A stretch of DNA of 27,908 nt from JAVKSL01 sp039583695 (GCA_039583695.1 JAVKSL010000035.1:1-27908), one strand, 5' to 3'. Shown: positions 15,413 through 23,164, numbered from the stretch's first letter. A program made the numbers and translations. Notes: a model not told the origin generated them from the letters alone.

Positions 15413-15808
15413 GTGCCCGACCGCGTGCTCGTGGCCAAGATCGGCTTGGACGGCCACGACCGGGGGGTCAAGGTGGTGGCCCGGATGCTACGCGACGCTG
15501 GCTACGAGGTCATCTACACCGGCCTGTTTCAGACGCCCGCCGGCACGGTGGCGGCAGCGGTCCAAGAGGACGTGGACGCGATCGGGCTGTCGATGCTGTC
15601 CGGGGCGCACATGAGCATCGTCCCCAAGGTGATGGACGAGCTGGCCCTCGCCGGGGCCTCTATCCCAGTGGTGCTCGGGGGCATAATCCCGGCCCACGAC
15701 CTGGCGGCCCTCACTCAGCTGGGCGTGGCCGCAGTGCTCACGCCGGGTGCCTCGTCGACCGAGGTGGTGGCGGCGGTGCGCGGCGCAATAGAGGCGACCC
15801 GGCGCTGA
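15413..15808 (+). CDS. icmB: Cobalamin-binding small subunit of the acyl-CoA mutase
   Basis: The 131-residue protein is a single B12-binding domain. It begins RVLVAKIGLDGHDRGVKVVARMLRDAGYEVIYTG; DGHDRG is the DxHxxG motif whose His ligates cobalt in base-off/His-on binding. The SMLSGAH and GGIIPAHD segments provide the other cofactor contacts. Its size matches IcmB (about 136) and shows that the complex is a large/small heteromer instead of a fusion. The GTG start at 15413 follows the icmA stop after one base, so translation is coupled. Downstream is the convergent rhodanese gene. Confidence 0.87.
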   Translation: MPDRVLVAKIGLDGHDRGVKVVARMLRDAGYEVIYTGLFQTPAGTVAAAVQEDVDAIGLSMLSGAHMSIVPKVMDELALAGASIPVVLGGIIPAHDLAALTQLGVAAVLTPGASSTEVVAAVRGAIEATRR

Positions 15809-15818
15809 CTCGGGCCCA

Positions 15819-15835
15819 GGCGCCCAGGCGGCGCC
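15819..15835. terminator. GC-rich hairpin between icmB and the rhodanese gene, possible bidirectional terminator
   Basis: GGCGCC at 15819-15824 and 15830-15835 can form a six-bp stem with a five-base loop in the 47-bp gap between convergent genes. It has no T-run on either side, so the terminator assignment is tentative. Confidence 0.3.
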
Positions 15836-15855
15836 GGCGGTCCCGTTCTGAGCGG

Positions 15856-16194
15856 TCAGCTGATCGTCCCGTGCCCACCGGAAGAGTCCACAACCGGGAG
15901 GCCCGCCGCAGCCCACGCATTCATCCCCCCGCTCAGGTTGCGGGTGTCGAAGCCGGCCTGGCGTAAAAAGTCGGCTGCCAGCGCCGAGCGCCCACCAGCG
16001 AGGCAGACGCAAACGATGGTCCTATCCATAGGAAGGCTGGAGTGCTCGGCAGCCAACACACCCATAGCCATGTGGGTGGCGTCAGGCGCATGCCCCGCAG
16101 CCCACTCGTGGTCCTCGCGCACGTCGAGCAGCACCGCGCCTGCCTCGATCAGTCTCAGCGCCTCGGTGGGCGCCAGCTCCAACTGGGTTGTCAT
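15856..16194 (-). CDS. Rhodanese-like domain protein (single domain)
   Basis: This 112-residue protein is one rhodanese domain: VLLDVREDHEWAAGHAPDATHMAMG, then the active-site loop CVCLAGGRSALAA with the sulfur-accepting Cys at about residue 66, and NLSGGMNAWAAAGLP at the end. Such stand-alone domains carry persulfide sulfur for thiosulfate metabolism, tRNA thiolation or detoxification; the acceptor cannot be told here. ATG at 16194 was chosen; TTG at 16200 gives two extra residues. The start lies five bases from the rapZ start on the other strand, so the promoters of both genes must overlap the opposing coding sequences. Confidence 0.92.
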   Translation of the reverse strand: MTTQLELAPTEALRLIEAGAVLLDVREDHEWAAGHAPDATHMAMGVLAAEHSSLPMDRTIVCVCLAGGRSALAADFLRQAGFDTRNLSGGMNAWAAAGLPVVDSSGGHGTIS

Positions 16195-16199
16195 CCCCA

Positions 16200-17075
16200 A
16201 TGTCTACCATCAGTGTGGTGAGCGAGTTTCTCATCATTGCCGGGCTCTCCGGCGCTGGACGCTCGGCGGCGGCGGCCATCTTCGACGACCTGGGCTGGTT
16301 CATCATCGACAACATGCCTCCTGCTCTCATCACCAAGGTGGCTGAGCTGGCAGGTGGTCCGGGCTCGGAGACCGAGAGGGTGGCCCTGGTGGTGGGCAGG
16401 GGAGGGGGGGAGTACCTGGACGAGGTGACCCCCGCGCTGGACTCGCTGAGGGCCAGCGGCGCCGGGGTGAGGGTTCTGTTCCTGGAGGCCGAGGACGACG
16501 TGCTGGTGCGGCGTTTCGAGGGGACCAGGCGTCGCCACCCACTCGACACCACCGAGGGTGTGGTCGCCTCGATCGCGGCGGAGCGCCGACTTCTGGACCC
16601 GCTCAAAGAATGCGCCGATGTGGTGCTCGACACAACCGAGCTCAACGTGCACCAGCTCCGGGACCGTCTTGTCGAGCTTTTCGACTCGACGCGCGCGGGG
16701 TCGGGGATGCAGCTGACGGTGGTCTCCTTCGGCTTCAAGCACGGGATCCCACTTGACGCCGACCTGGTGCTGGACTGTCGATTCTTGCCCAATCCCCACT
16801 GGGTCGACGAGCTGCGACCGCTGACTGGTCTCGACGACTCCGTCCGCCACATGGTGCTCGGCCACCCGGATACCAAAGAGCTGCTGGAGCGCTTGGAGGG
16901 CTTGTTCGGCCTGGTCCTGCCGGCTTACGTGCGGGAGGGCAAGTCGTATCTCACGGTCGCAGTGGGCTGCACTGGGGGGCGGCACCGCTCGGTGGTGGTG
17001 GCCGAAGAGCTGGCAACCCTGATCTCTGGACAAGGGTTCAGCCCGATCGTGCACCACCGGGACATCGAACGTTGA
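16200..17075 (+). CDS. rapZ: RapZ/YvcJ family nucleotide-binding protein
   Basis: From ATG at 16200 the product has 291 residues and contains the family P-loop IIAGLSGAGRSAAAAIFDDLG, with Arg replacing the Lys of the classic Walker A; the same change occurs in actinobacterial relatives. Further signatures are FIIDNMPPALI, VLFLEAEDDVLVRRFEGTRRRHPL, VSFGFKHGIPLDADLVLDCRFLPNPH and GCTGGRHRSVVVAEEL. In Escherichia coli RapZ controls the sRNA GlmZ; in Gram-positive bacteria the homologue YvcJ hydrolyses GTP/ATP and has a less clear role. GTG at 16215 or 16218 gives shorter alternatives, and a TTG at 16188 a longer one. The stop overlaps the yvcK start. Confidence 0.92.
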   Translation: MSTISVVSEFLIIAGLSGAGRSAAAAIFDDLGWFIIDNMPPALITKVAELAGGPGSETERVALVVGRGGGEYLDEVTPALDSLRASGAGVRVLFLEAEDDVLVRRFEGTRRRHPLDTTEGVVASIAAERRLLDPLKECADVVLDTTELNVHQLRDRLVELFDSTRAGSGMQLTVVSFGFKHGIPLDADLVLDCRFLPNPHWVDELRPLTGLDDSVRHMVLGHPDTKELLERLEGLFGLVLPAYVREGKSYLTVAVGCTGGRHRSVVVAEELATLISGQGFSPIVHHRDIER

Positions 17076-17956
17076 GCACCGGTCCCCGGGTGGTGGCCCT
17101 CGGTGGGGGTCACGGGCTCGCAGCCACGCTCGCCGCTGCCCGGCGCTACGCCGGCGAGGTGACCGCGATCGTCTCGGTGGCCGACGACGGTGGCTCCAGC
17201 GGCCGGCTGCGGGAGGCCTTCGACATCCTGCCACCAGGGGACATTCGCCGCTGCATCGTGGCGCTCGCCGATCCGGGCTCGTGCTGGACCAAGGCCCTAG
17301 AGCACCGTTTCGAGGCGGGCGAGCTCGAAGGGCACGCCCTGGGGAACCTGCTCATCGCCGGTCTGGCGGCGGTCACGGGTGACTTCCTGGAAGCACTCGA
17401 CCAGGTGGGCCGCCTGGTGGGCGCACGGGGCAGGGTGCTGCCAGCGACCGTCGAGCCCGTGGTGCTCAAAGCGGTGACCGCAGGCGGGGACGTGCGGGGC
17501 CAGCTCGCCGTGGCCCAGTCCTCCGGCATCGCCAGGGTATCGCTGGTCCCGGCGGACCCGAGGGCGCCCCGAGCGGCTCTGGACGCCATTGACCGGGCCG
17601 ACCAGGTGGTGCTCGGACCGGGCTCGCTGTTTACCAGCATCCTGGCAGCGCTCGCAGTACCGGCGCTGGCAGCAGCGGTCCGGGAGGCCAAGGCACAGGT
17701 CGTCTACGTGTGCAACCTGCGCCCCCAGTGCCCCGAGACCGCCACCTACGACGTGGCCGAGCACCTGGCAGCGCTCATCGCCCACGGGGTGGACCCCGAC
17801 GTGGTCTTGTGCGACACTACTAGCTTGCACCTTGGCCAGCCTCTGCGCCCTTTCGTGGACCTATCGTTGGCCCGGGCCCCGGGCTTGGCACACGATCCGG
17901 CCAAACTGGCGGTGGCACTCGCCGATCTGCTCGGATGGGGGAGCACCAATGACTGA
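17072..17956 (+). CDS. yvcK: YvcK/CofD-like protein (gluconeogenesis factor, UPF0052)
   Basis: The TTG at 17072 overlaps the rapZ stop (TTGA), giving 294 residues. The family opening ALGGGHGLAATLAAARRYAG is followed by VSVADDGGSSGRLREAFDILPPGDIRRCIVALAD and VLGPGSLFTSILAALAVPAL, and later CNLRPQCPETATYDVAEHL. YvcK binds UDP-sugars and affects cell-wall metabolism and cell shape on gluconeogenic carbon sources. It is the second gene of the rapZ-yvcK-gap-pgk-tpiA-secG cluster. The next gene in many Gram-positive genomes, whiA, is not present; only 54 bp separate yvcK from gap. Confidence 0.94.
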   Translation: MSTGPRVVALGGGHGLAATLAAARRYAGEVTAIVSVADDGGSSGRLREAFDILPPGDIRRCIVALADPGSCWTKALEHRFEAGELEGHALGNLLIAGLAAVTGDFLEALDQVGRLVGARGRVLPATVEPVVLKAVTAGGDVRGQLAVAQSSGIARVSLVPADPRAPRAALDAIDRADQVVLGPGSLFTSILAALAVPALAAAVREAKAQVVYVCNLRPQCPETATYDVAEHLAALIAHGVDPDVVLCDTTSLHLGQPLRPFVDLSLARAPGLAHDPAKLAVALADLLGWGSTND

Positions 17957-18010
17957 CAACCACAAGAGCCCGGCCCAGGCTTGGGCACCACCGACGAGGG
18001 GGATTGGCAC

Positions 18011-19030
18011 ATGACGTTGAGAGTGGGCATCAACGGTTTCGGCAGGATAGGAAGAAATTTCGTAAGAGCGGCAATGCGCACGGGTGCAGACCTGACAGTG
18101 GTGGCGGTTAACGACCTGACCTCTCCGGAGGTGAACGCGCACCTTCTGGCCTACGACTCCACGCACGGGCGCCTTGGCGTGCCGGTGAGCGTCGGCCCCG
18201 ATGGGATCACCGTCGGGGGTCACACGATGGCGGTCCTGTCAGAGCGCGATCCCAAGGCGCTCCCGTGGGCTGAGCTGGGAGTGGACGTGGTGGTAGAGAG
18301 CACCGGGCGCTTCACCGAGCGAGCGAAGGCCGAGGCCCACATCGAGGCCGGGGCCCGCCGGGTGGTGATCTCGGCGCCGGCCAAGGGCGTCGATGCCACC
18401 TTCGTGATGGGCGTCAACGACGACACCTTCGACCCCGCGCTGCATACGGTGGTGTCCAACGCCAGCTGCACCACCAACTGCTTCGTACCCATGGTCAAGG
18501 TGCTCGACGACGCATTTGGCGTGCGCCAGGGCCTGATGACCACTGTGCACGCCTACACCAACGACCAGAACCTGCTGGATCTCACCCACTCCGACCTGCG
18601 CCGGGGTCGGGCTGCGGCGGTGAACATCGTCCCGTCGGCCACCGGCGCGGCAAGGGCCACCAGCCTGGTCCTCCCGCAGATGAAGGGGCGTCTCGACGGC
18701 TCGGCGCTGCGCGTGCCCGTCCAGGACGGATCGATCACCGACCTGACCGCCGTGCTGGACGCGACGGTGGACGTGGCCGCGGTGAACGCCGCCTACGAGG
18801 CCGCAGCCGCAGAGGGGCCGCTGTCCAAGGTCCTGGACTACAGCACGGCGCCCCTGGTCAGCTCCGACATCGTGGGCTCGCCGGCCTCCTGCACCTTCGA
18901 CTCCCCCCTCACCCTGGCAATGGACCTGGGCAACGGCACCACCCTCGCCAAGGTCTTCGGCTGGTACGACAACGAGTGGGGCTACTCGTCTCGCCTGGTC
19001 GACCTGGTGCTCCTGGTGGGAGGGGCCTGA
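18011..19030 (+). CDS. gap: Type I glyceraldehyde-3-phosphate dehydrogenase
   Basis: The 339-residue protein converts glyceraldehyde 3-phosphate, NAD and phosphate to 1,3-bisphosphoglycerate. The Rossmann loop is GINGFGRIGRNFVRA; VAVND places an Asp at 35, favouring NAD. The catalytic Cys153 lies in NASCTTNCFVP, the paired His in TTVHAYTNDQNLLD, and WYDNEWGYSSRLVDL closes the protein. ATG at 18011 is chosen because GAGGGGGA lies ahead at good distance and the following MTLRVGING matches the family; a longer frame from 17981 adds ten non-conserved residues. The stop overlaps the pgk start (TGATG). Confidence 0.97.
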   Translation: MTLRVGINGFGRIGRNFVRAAMRTGADLTVVAVNDLTSPEVNAHLLAYDSTHGRLGVPVSVGPDGITVGGHTMAVLSERDPKALPWAELGVDVVVESTGRFTERAKAEAHIEAGARRVVISAPAKGVDATFVMGVNDDTFDPALHTVVSNASCTTNCFVPMVKVLDDAFGVRQGLMTTVHAYTNDQNLLDLTHSDLRRGRAAAVNIVPSATGAARATSLVLPQMKGRLDGSALRVPVQDGSITDLTAVLDATVDVAAVNAAYEAAAAEGPLSKVLDYSTAPLVSSDIVGSPASCTFDSPLTLAMDLGNGTTLAKVFGWYDNEWGYSSRLVDLVLLVGGA

Positions 19031-20190
19031 TGCAGCTGCCCGTCCTCGAGGACCTGGGCGATGTGTCGGGCAAGGCCGTCCTGGTCCGGGCGGACCTCAA
19101 CGTGCCCTTGGGGCCTGATTCTCAGGTAAATGACGATTTTCGTATCCGGGCCGCCGTGCCCACGATTGCCTGGCTCGTCCGAGCTGGGGCGAGGGTGACT
19201 GTCTGCAGCCATCTGGGCAGGCCAAAGGGCGGCTTCGAAAAGCGTTACTCGATGGCGCCGGTGGCTGCCCGGCTGACGTCGCTCCTCGAGGCCGAGCTGG
19301 GCCCTGAGCGCTCGGCCAGCGTGAGGGTGATGGAGAACCTGCGCTTCGACCCGGGCGAGGAGGCCAACGCCGCCTCGACCGTGGATCGCCTGGTGGCGGG
19401 CCAGGACATGTACGTGAACGACGCTTTCGGGGCGGCACATCGGGCGCACGCGTCGGTGGTGGGCCCGCCGGAGCGCCTTCCCAGCGCGGCCGGCCGGGTG
19501 CTGGCCAGGGAGGTGGAGGTCCTGAGCGGGGTACGGGAGGACCCGGTCCGCCCGTTTGCGGTGATCATCGGGGGTGCCAAGGCGTCGGGCAAGCTGGGCG
19601 TGATGGGTGCACTTGTGGAGCGCGCCGAGGTGTTGATGGTCGGAGGTGGCATGTGCTTCACGTTCCTGGCTGCCCTGGGTCACGAGATCGGAGACTCGCT
19701 GGTGGAGCCGGATCATCTGGACGCGTGCCGGGCCTTGGTGGACTCCGGCAAGCGGGTGATGCTGCCCACCGACATAGTGGCCCTCGGGCCGGGGGGCTCG
19801 ATCGGGGGCACTACCGGGGAGGTCCGGGTGGTGGGCAGGGATGTGCCGTCTGGCTGGAAGGGCCTGGATATCGGACCCGAGAGTGCCGCGGAGTTCGCCG
19901 AGGAGCTGGCCGGGGCCGGGACGGTGTGCTGGAACGGGCCGATGGGGGTCTGTGAGGATCCCCGCTTTGCAGCCGGGACCGCGACCGTGGCTCGGGCGGT
20001 GGCGTCTTGTGCGGGCTTCACCGTGGTGGGTGGGGGGGACAGCGCGGCGGCTTTGTGCTGCCTGGGCCTGGATGGCGAGGTGGACCACCTTTCGACGGGG
20101 GGCGGGGCGTCGCTGGAGCTGTTGGAGAAAGGGGACCTGCCTGGGCTGGCCGCTTTGCGGACAGCAGCCGGGAAGCGTGTAGGTGTCTGA
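19030..20190 (+). CDS. pgk: Phosphoglycerate kinase
   Basis: The 386-residue enzyme transfers phosphate from 1,3-bisphosphoglycerate to ADP. Substrate-binding segments are VLVRADLNVPLG, CSHLGRPKGG and VNDAFGAAHRAHAS; the nucleotide domain has IIGGAKASGKLGVMGAL, VCWNGPMGVCEDPRFAAGT and VVGGGDSAAAL, ending DHLSTGGGASLELLEKGDLPGLAAL. Length is normal. ATG at 19030 shares bases with the gap stop. The end overlaps the tpiA GTG by eight bases. It is part of the central glycolysis operon with gap and tpiA. Confidence 0.97.
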   Translation: MQLPVLEDLGDVSGKAVLVRADLNVPLGPDSQVNDDFRIRAAVPTIAWLVRAGARVTVCSHLGRPKGGFEKRYSMAPVAARLTSLLEAELGPERSASVRVMENLRFDPGEEANAASTVDRLVAGQDMYVNDAFGAAHRAHASVVGPPERLPSAAGRVLAREVEVLSGVREDPVRPFAVIIGGAKASGKLGVMGALVERAEVLMVGGGMCFTFLAALGHEIGDSLVEPDHLDACRALVDSGKRVMLPTDIVALGPGGSIGGTTGEVRVVGRDVPSGWKGLDIGPESAAEFAEELAGAGTVCWNGPMGVCEDPRFAAGTATVARAVASCAGFTVVGGGDSAAALCCLGLDGEVDHLSTGGGASLELLEKGDLPGLAALRTAAGKRVGV

Positions 20191-21076
20191 GCGCAGGGGC
20201 AGGGCTGGGGCTGCTTCGGGGTCCGCGGCGGGCGCTGCTGGCGTTGCGGGCTCGGGGCCCGCAACGGCTCCTGCGGGCTCGGCGGCCGGCCGGACCTCCG
20301 GGCGGGCTCGTCGGTTGGTGAGTGGCAACTGGAAGATGCACCTGAACCACCTGGAGGCCATCCAGGCGGTCCAGAAGCTCGCCTACCGGCTGACCGCCGA
20401 CGACCTGGAGGCGGCTGAGGTGTCGGTGCACCCGCCGTTCACCGATCTGCGTTCGGTCCAGACGGTTTTGGGCTCGGACGACGTGGAGATCGCGCTGGGA
20501 GCTCAGCACTGTTACTGGGAGGACAAGGGCGCCTACACCGGTGAGGTGAGCCCTGCCATGCTGGCCAAGCTGAATGTGGTCTATGTGATCGCCGGGCACT
20601 CCGAGCGCCGCCAGCTTTTTGGGGAGACGGACGAGATGGTGAGTCGCCGGGTGCATGCGATCCTGCGCAACGGCATGTGCCCGATCGTGTGCATGGGTGA
20701 GACACTGGAGGAGCGAGAGGCCGGGTTCACGGCCGAGAAGGTGAGGCACCAGGTGTCCTCGGACCTGATCGGTCTGTCGCCGGGGACCATTGGCGGGCTG
20801 GTGATCGCCTACGAGCCGATCTGGGCCATTGGCACCGGCCGCACCGCCACGGCTGTAGACGCCCAGGAGACCTGCGCGACCATCCGCTCGGCCGTCGGCG
20901 ACCTGGCGGGGGAGGACGCGGCCGGGTCGGTGCGCATCCAGTACGGGGGCTCGGTGGCGATAGCCAACGCAGCCGAGCTGTGCGCCCAGCCCGACGTGGA
21001 TGGCCTTTTGGTTGGTGGGGCGAGCCTGGACCCAGACGTGTTCGCTGCGGTCGTGCGAGCTGCGCTCGGCCGCTAG
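20183..21076 (+). CDS. tpiA: Triosephosphate isomerase with an unusual N-terminal extension
   Basis: The core contains the triosephosphate isomerase hallmarks: GNWKMHLN (Lys51), AGHSERRQLFGET (His139), AYEPIWAIGTGR (Glu211) and VRIQYGGSV. It interconverts dihydroxyacetone phosphate and glyceraldehyde 3-phosphate. The only start overlapping pgk tightly is GTG at 20183, which adds about 40 residues, rich in Ala, Gly and Ser, before the conserved RRLVSGNWKM. No ATG lies between this GTG and GNWKM; a shorter start at the GTG of LVSGNW would leave only a fragment of the first strand. The extension is therefore probably translated, although it is not normal for the family. Confidence 0.95.
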   Translation: MSERRGRAGAASGSAAGAAGVAGSGPATAPAGSAAGRTSGRARRLVSGNWKMHLNHLEAIQAVQKLAYRLTADDLEAAEVSVHPPFTDLRSVQTVLGSDDVEIALGAQHCYWEDKGAYTGEVSPAMLAKLNVVYVIAGHSERRQLFGETDEMVSRRVHAILRNGMCPIVCMGETLEEREAGFTAEKVRHQVSSDLIGLSPGTIGGLVIAYEPIWAIGTGRTATAVDAQETCATIRSAVGDLAGEDAAGSVRIQYGGSVAIANAAELCAQPDVDGLLVGGASLDPDVFAAVVRAALGR

Positions 21077-21088
21077 GTTGGCTGGCCG

Positions 21089-21319
21089 ATGCTCACCATT
21101 GCCATCGTGGTCATCCACGTGATCGTCTCGCTGGGCCTGATCCTGCTGATCCTGTTGCACAGCGGGAAGGGCGGCGGGCTGTCCGACATGTTCGGCGGCA
21201 GCGTGGGCTCGGCGGCAGCAGGCTCCACGGTGGCGGAGCGCAACCTGGACCGCATGACGGTACTCCTGGCGGTCATCTTCACCTTCACAACTTTGACCCT
21301 TGCCCTCCGGCTGCAATGA
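21089..21319 (+). CDS. secG: Preprotein translocase subunit SecG
   Basis: The 76-residue protein has the SecG layout: a first membrane helix (IAIVVIHVIVSLGLILLILL), the cytoplasmic loop HSGKGGGLSDMFGGS, and a second helix (TVLLAVIFTFTTLTLALRL). SecG assists SecYE in protein export across the plasma membrane. It lies 12 bp after tpiA, a normal arrangement in Gram-positive bacteria, and is followed by the tRNA gene. Confidence 0.95.
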   Translation: MLTIAIVVIHVIVSLGLILLILLHSGKGGGLSDMFGGSVGSAAAGSTVAERNLDRMTVLLAVIFTFTTLTLALRLQ

Positions 21320-21350
21320 GTCGCGGCTAAGCTGTAGGCGTAGCCCTCCC

Positions 21351-21437
21351 GTCGGAGTGGCGGAATAGGCAGACGCGCCAGCTTGAGGGGCTGGTGCCCG
21401 CAAGGGCGTGGGGGTTCAAGTCCCCCCTCCGACACCA
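21351..21437 (+). tRNA. tRNA-Leu, anticodon GAG (CCA encoded)
   Basis: The acceptor stem GTCGGAG (21351-21357) pairs perfectly with CTCCGAC (21427-21433), followed by A and CCA to 21437. The anticodon stem CCAGC/GCTGG encloses loop TTGAGGG with anticodon GAG at 21385-21387. A long variable arm (TGCCCGCAAGGGCG) fits class II leucine tRNAs, and the T arm is GGGGG-TTCAAGT-CCCCC. TAAGCT at 21328-21333 could be the -10 box, but no matching -35 box was seen. Confidence 0.97.
21407..21437. other. Candidate attachment site: 3' part of tRNA-Leu
   Basis: Tyrosine integrases commonly recombine at the T arm and 3' end of a tRNA gene. The integrase starts 94 bp after this tRNA end and reads away from it, the usual arrangement of an integrated element. 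No second copy of the T arm plus acceptor end was seen elsewhere in the window, so the exact core cannot be drawn. Confidence 0.5.
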
Positions 21438-21494
21438 GCTCTGACCAGGGATTATGTATGTCGGCGGCGGCGTGAGACACCTGACTGATATCCT

Positions 21495-21514
21495 GTTGAT
21501 CACAGGTTGATCAC
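21495..21514. repeat. GTTGATCAC direct repeat ahead of the integrase
   Basis: Two exact copies of GTTGATCAC (21495-21503, 21506-21514) are separated by two bases, each containing the palindrome TGATCA. They lie between the tRNA and the integrase start and could be integrase arm sites or an operator of int. Confidence 0.6.
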
Positions 21515-21531
21515 CAATCCGGGGAGGACTG

Positions 21532-22728
21532 ATGCCGGGCAGCGTGGTGGAGCGGGGCAAAGGGCGCTGGTTCTTGCGGGTGGACGCAGGCCGAGACCCC
21601 GTGTCGGGCAAGCGCCGCCAGGCGACCAGGACCGTCGCCGCCCGCAACCTCACCGAGGCCCGGGCCGCACTGGCTCGCTTCGCCGTGGAGGTGGGGCAGG
21701 GGGGCCACGGACGGGGGACTGACGCCCGCACTGTGGCCGACGCATGCCGGGAGTGGCTGGAGGTGGCAACGCCAGGCTTGGCGGCCAACACCGCGGCCAC
21801 CTTCGCCGACTCCCTGCGGCGCTATGCCCTGGGCCGGATAGGCGAGGTTCGGCTGTCCAAGCTCCAGACCCATGACCTGGATCGCCTGTACGCGGAGCTG
21901 CTGGCCGGTGGTGGTCGTGGTGGCCGCCCGCTGTCGGCTTCCACCGTGCGCAAGGTCCACGTGCCGCTCTCGCTGGCTCTGGGTCAGGCGCTGCGCTGGG
22001 GCTGGATTGGCGCAAACCCCGCGGCCGCGGCGCGGGCGCCAGCCGAGCCCAAGAGCGTGATCAGCCCTCCGGAGGTGCAAGCCTGTCGCAAGCTGTTGGA
22101 GGTTGCAGAGGCCAAGGACCCTGAGTGGGCGATGTTCTTGCGACTGGCCGCGGCCACGGGCCGCCGGCGGGGAGAGCTGTGCGCCCTGCGCTGGGATGCA
22201 GTGGATCTGGACGGCGCAACTGTGACGATCCGACGAACGGTCGAGATCGTCCCCGGAGAAGGCGTCCCGGTCCGGGAGTGGCCCAAGTCGGCCGCCGGCG
22301 TACGCCAGATCGCCATCGACCCGGCCACGGTTGAGGTACTGCGAGCCGGGCGGCAGCGCCAGGCCAGCGCGGCTGCGGCATGCGGCGTTGCTCTCGGGGC
22401 TGGTGCCTTTGTTTTCTCCACCGACCCCGCCGGGCGCCGGCCGTGGGACCCACGCCTGGCCACCCATCGATTCACCCGCCTGCGCCGGGAGGCCGGGCTG
22501 GGGGACACGGTGCGCCTCCATGACCTGCGCCACTACGTCGCTACGCAGCTGCTGGCCGCGGGCTACGACCCGGTCTCGGTCGCCGGTCGGCTGGGTCACG
22601 ACCCGAAGATGCTGCTCAGCACCTATGCCCACTGGGTGCCTGCCCGGGACCGGGATCAAGCGGCGTTTCTCGGTTCCCTGCTGGATGGGCCGCCCAAACC
22701 CTCGACGGACCTTCCGCAGGCTGGGTAG
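21532..22728 (+). CDS. Tyrosine recombinase/integrase
   Basis: The 398-residue protein has the arm-binding N-terminus (GKGRWFLRVDAGRDPVSGKRR), a SAM-like core-binding domain (about 64-165), and a catalytic domain with all expected residues: Arg212 in TGRRRGELCALRW, Lys252 in WPKSAAGVRQI, His330 and Arg333 in LHDLRHYVATQLL, His355 in GRLGHDP and the nucleophile Tyr365 in STYAHW. It is therefore likely active in site-specific integration and excision. GGGGAGGA six bases ahead of ATG 21532 is a good ribosome site. Its neighbour tRNA-Leu is the probable target. The family resembles integrases of actinomycete integrative plasmids and mycobacterial phages. Confidence 0.95.
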   Translation: MPGSVVERGKGRWFLRVDAGRDPVSGKRRQATRTVAARNLTEARAALARFAVEVGQGGHGRGTDARTVADACREWLEVATPGLAANTAATFADSLRRYALGRIGEVRLSKLQTHDLDRLYAELLAGGGRGGRPLSASTVRKVHVPLSLALGQALRWGWIGANPAAAARAPAEPKSVISPPEVQACRKLLEVAEAKDPEWAMFLRLAAATGRRRGELCALRWDAVDLDGATVTIRRTVEIVPGEGVPVREWPKSAAGVRQIAIDPATVEVLRAGRQRQASAAAACGVALGAGAFVFSTDPAGRRPWDPRLATHRFTRLRREAGLGDTVRLHDLRHYVATQLLAAGYDPVSVAGRLGHDPKMLLSTYAHWVPARDRDQAAFLGSLLDGPPKPSTDLPQAG

Positions 22729-22758
22729 CCGATTCGAGCGCTCGCCTGCCTGGCGCCT

Positions 22759-23094
22759 TTATGCGCGCATCAGCGGCAGGACCCGGCCGCCGCGGCTGCC
22801 CACCGGCGCTGCCCTGGATGGTGCTGCGGTCGCTGCCAACAACAGCTCCGCCAACTGGGCCAGCACCTCTGTGGATGTCGGCCCGTCTGGCTGGTCTAAG
22901 CCCAAGAACCGGTGAAGCTCGATCACTGGGACCAGCTGGCGCGTTCCCAGCTGGACCGAGCGCAGCTGGCCACGGCGGATGGCACCGTAGACCGCATCGC
23001 GACTGACCGACAGGAGCCTCGCCGCCTCGTCGACCCCGACCGCGAGCGGCTCCGGCTCGCGCTTGGGCGCCGGCTCAGGCTGGCCCTTCGACAT
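22759..23094 (-). CDS. Excisionase-like HTH protein (MerR-type/HTH_17)
   Basis: From ATG at 23094 the protein is 111 residues. The core VGVDEAARLLSVSRDAVYGAIRRGQLRSVQLGTRQLVPVIELHRFLG is a winged-HTH of the excisionase/DNA-binding HTH_17 type. GGAGGG at 9 bases ahead supports this start over a longer frame from 23145. Genes of this kind next to an integrase usually act as recombination directionality factors. It converges with int across a 30-bp gap that includes a perfect 10-bp palindrome CGAGCGCTCG at 22735-22744. The N-terminus is basic and Pro-rich. Confidence 0.88.
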   Translation of the reverse strand: MSKGQPEPAPKREPEPLAVGVDEAARLLSVSRDAVYGAIRRGQLRSVQLGTRQLVPVIELHRFLGLDQPDGPTSTEVLAQLAELLLAATAAPSRAAPVGSRGGRVLPLMRA

Positions 23095-23164
23095 CTCTGC
23101 CCTCCTCGCTCGTCTGAAAATCGGGCGGTTCGTGGTGCGTCTCATCCGCGTGCTGGCGAGTGGC

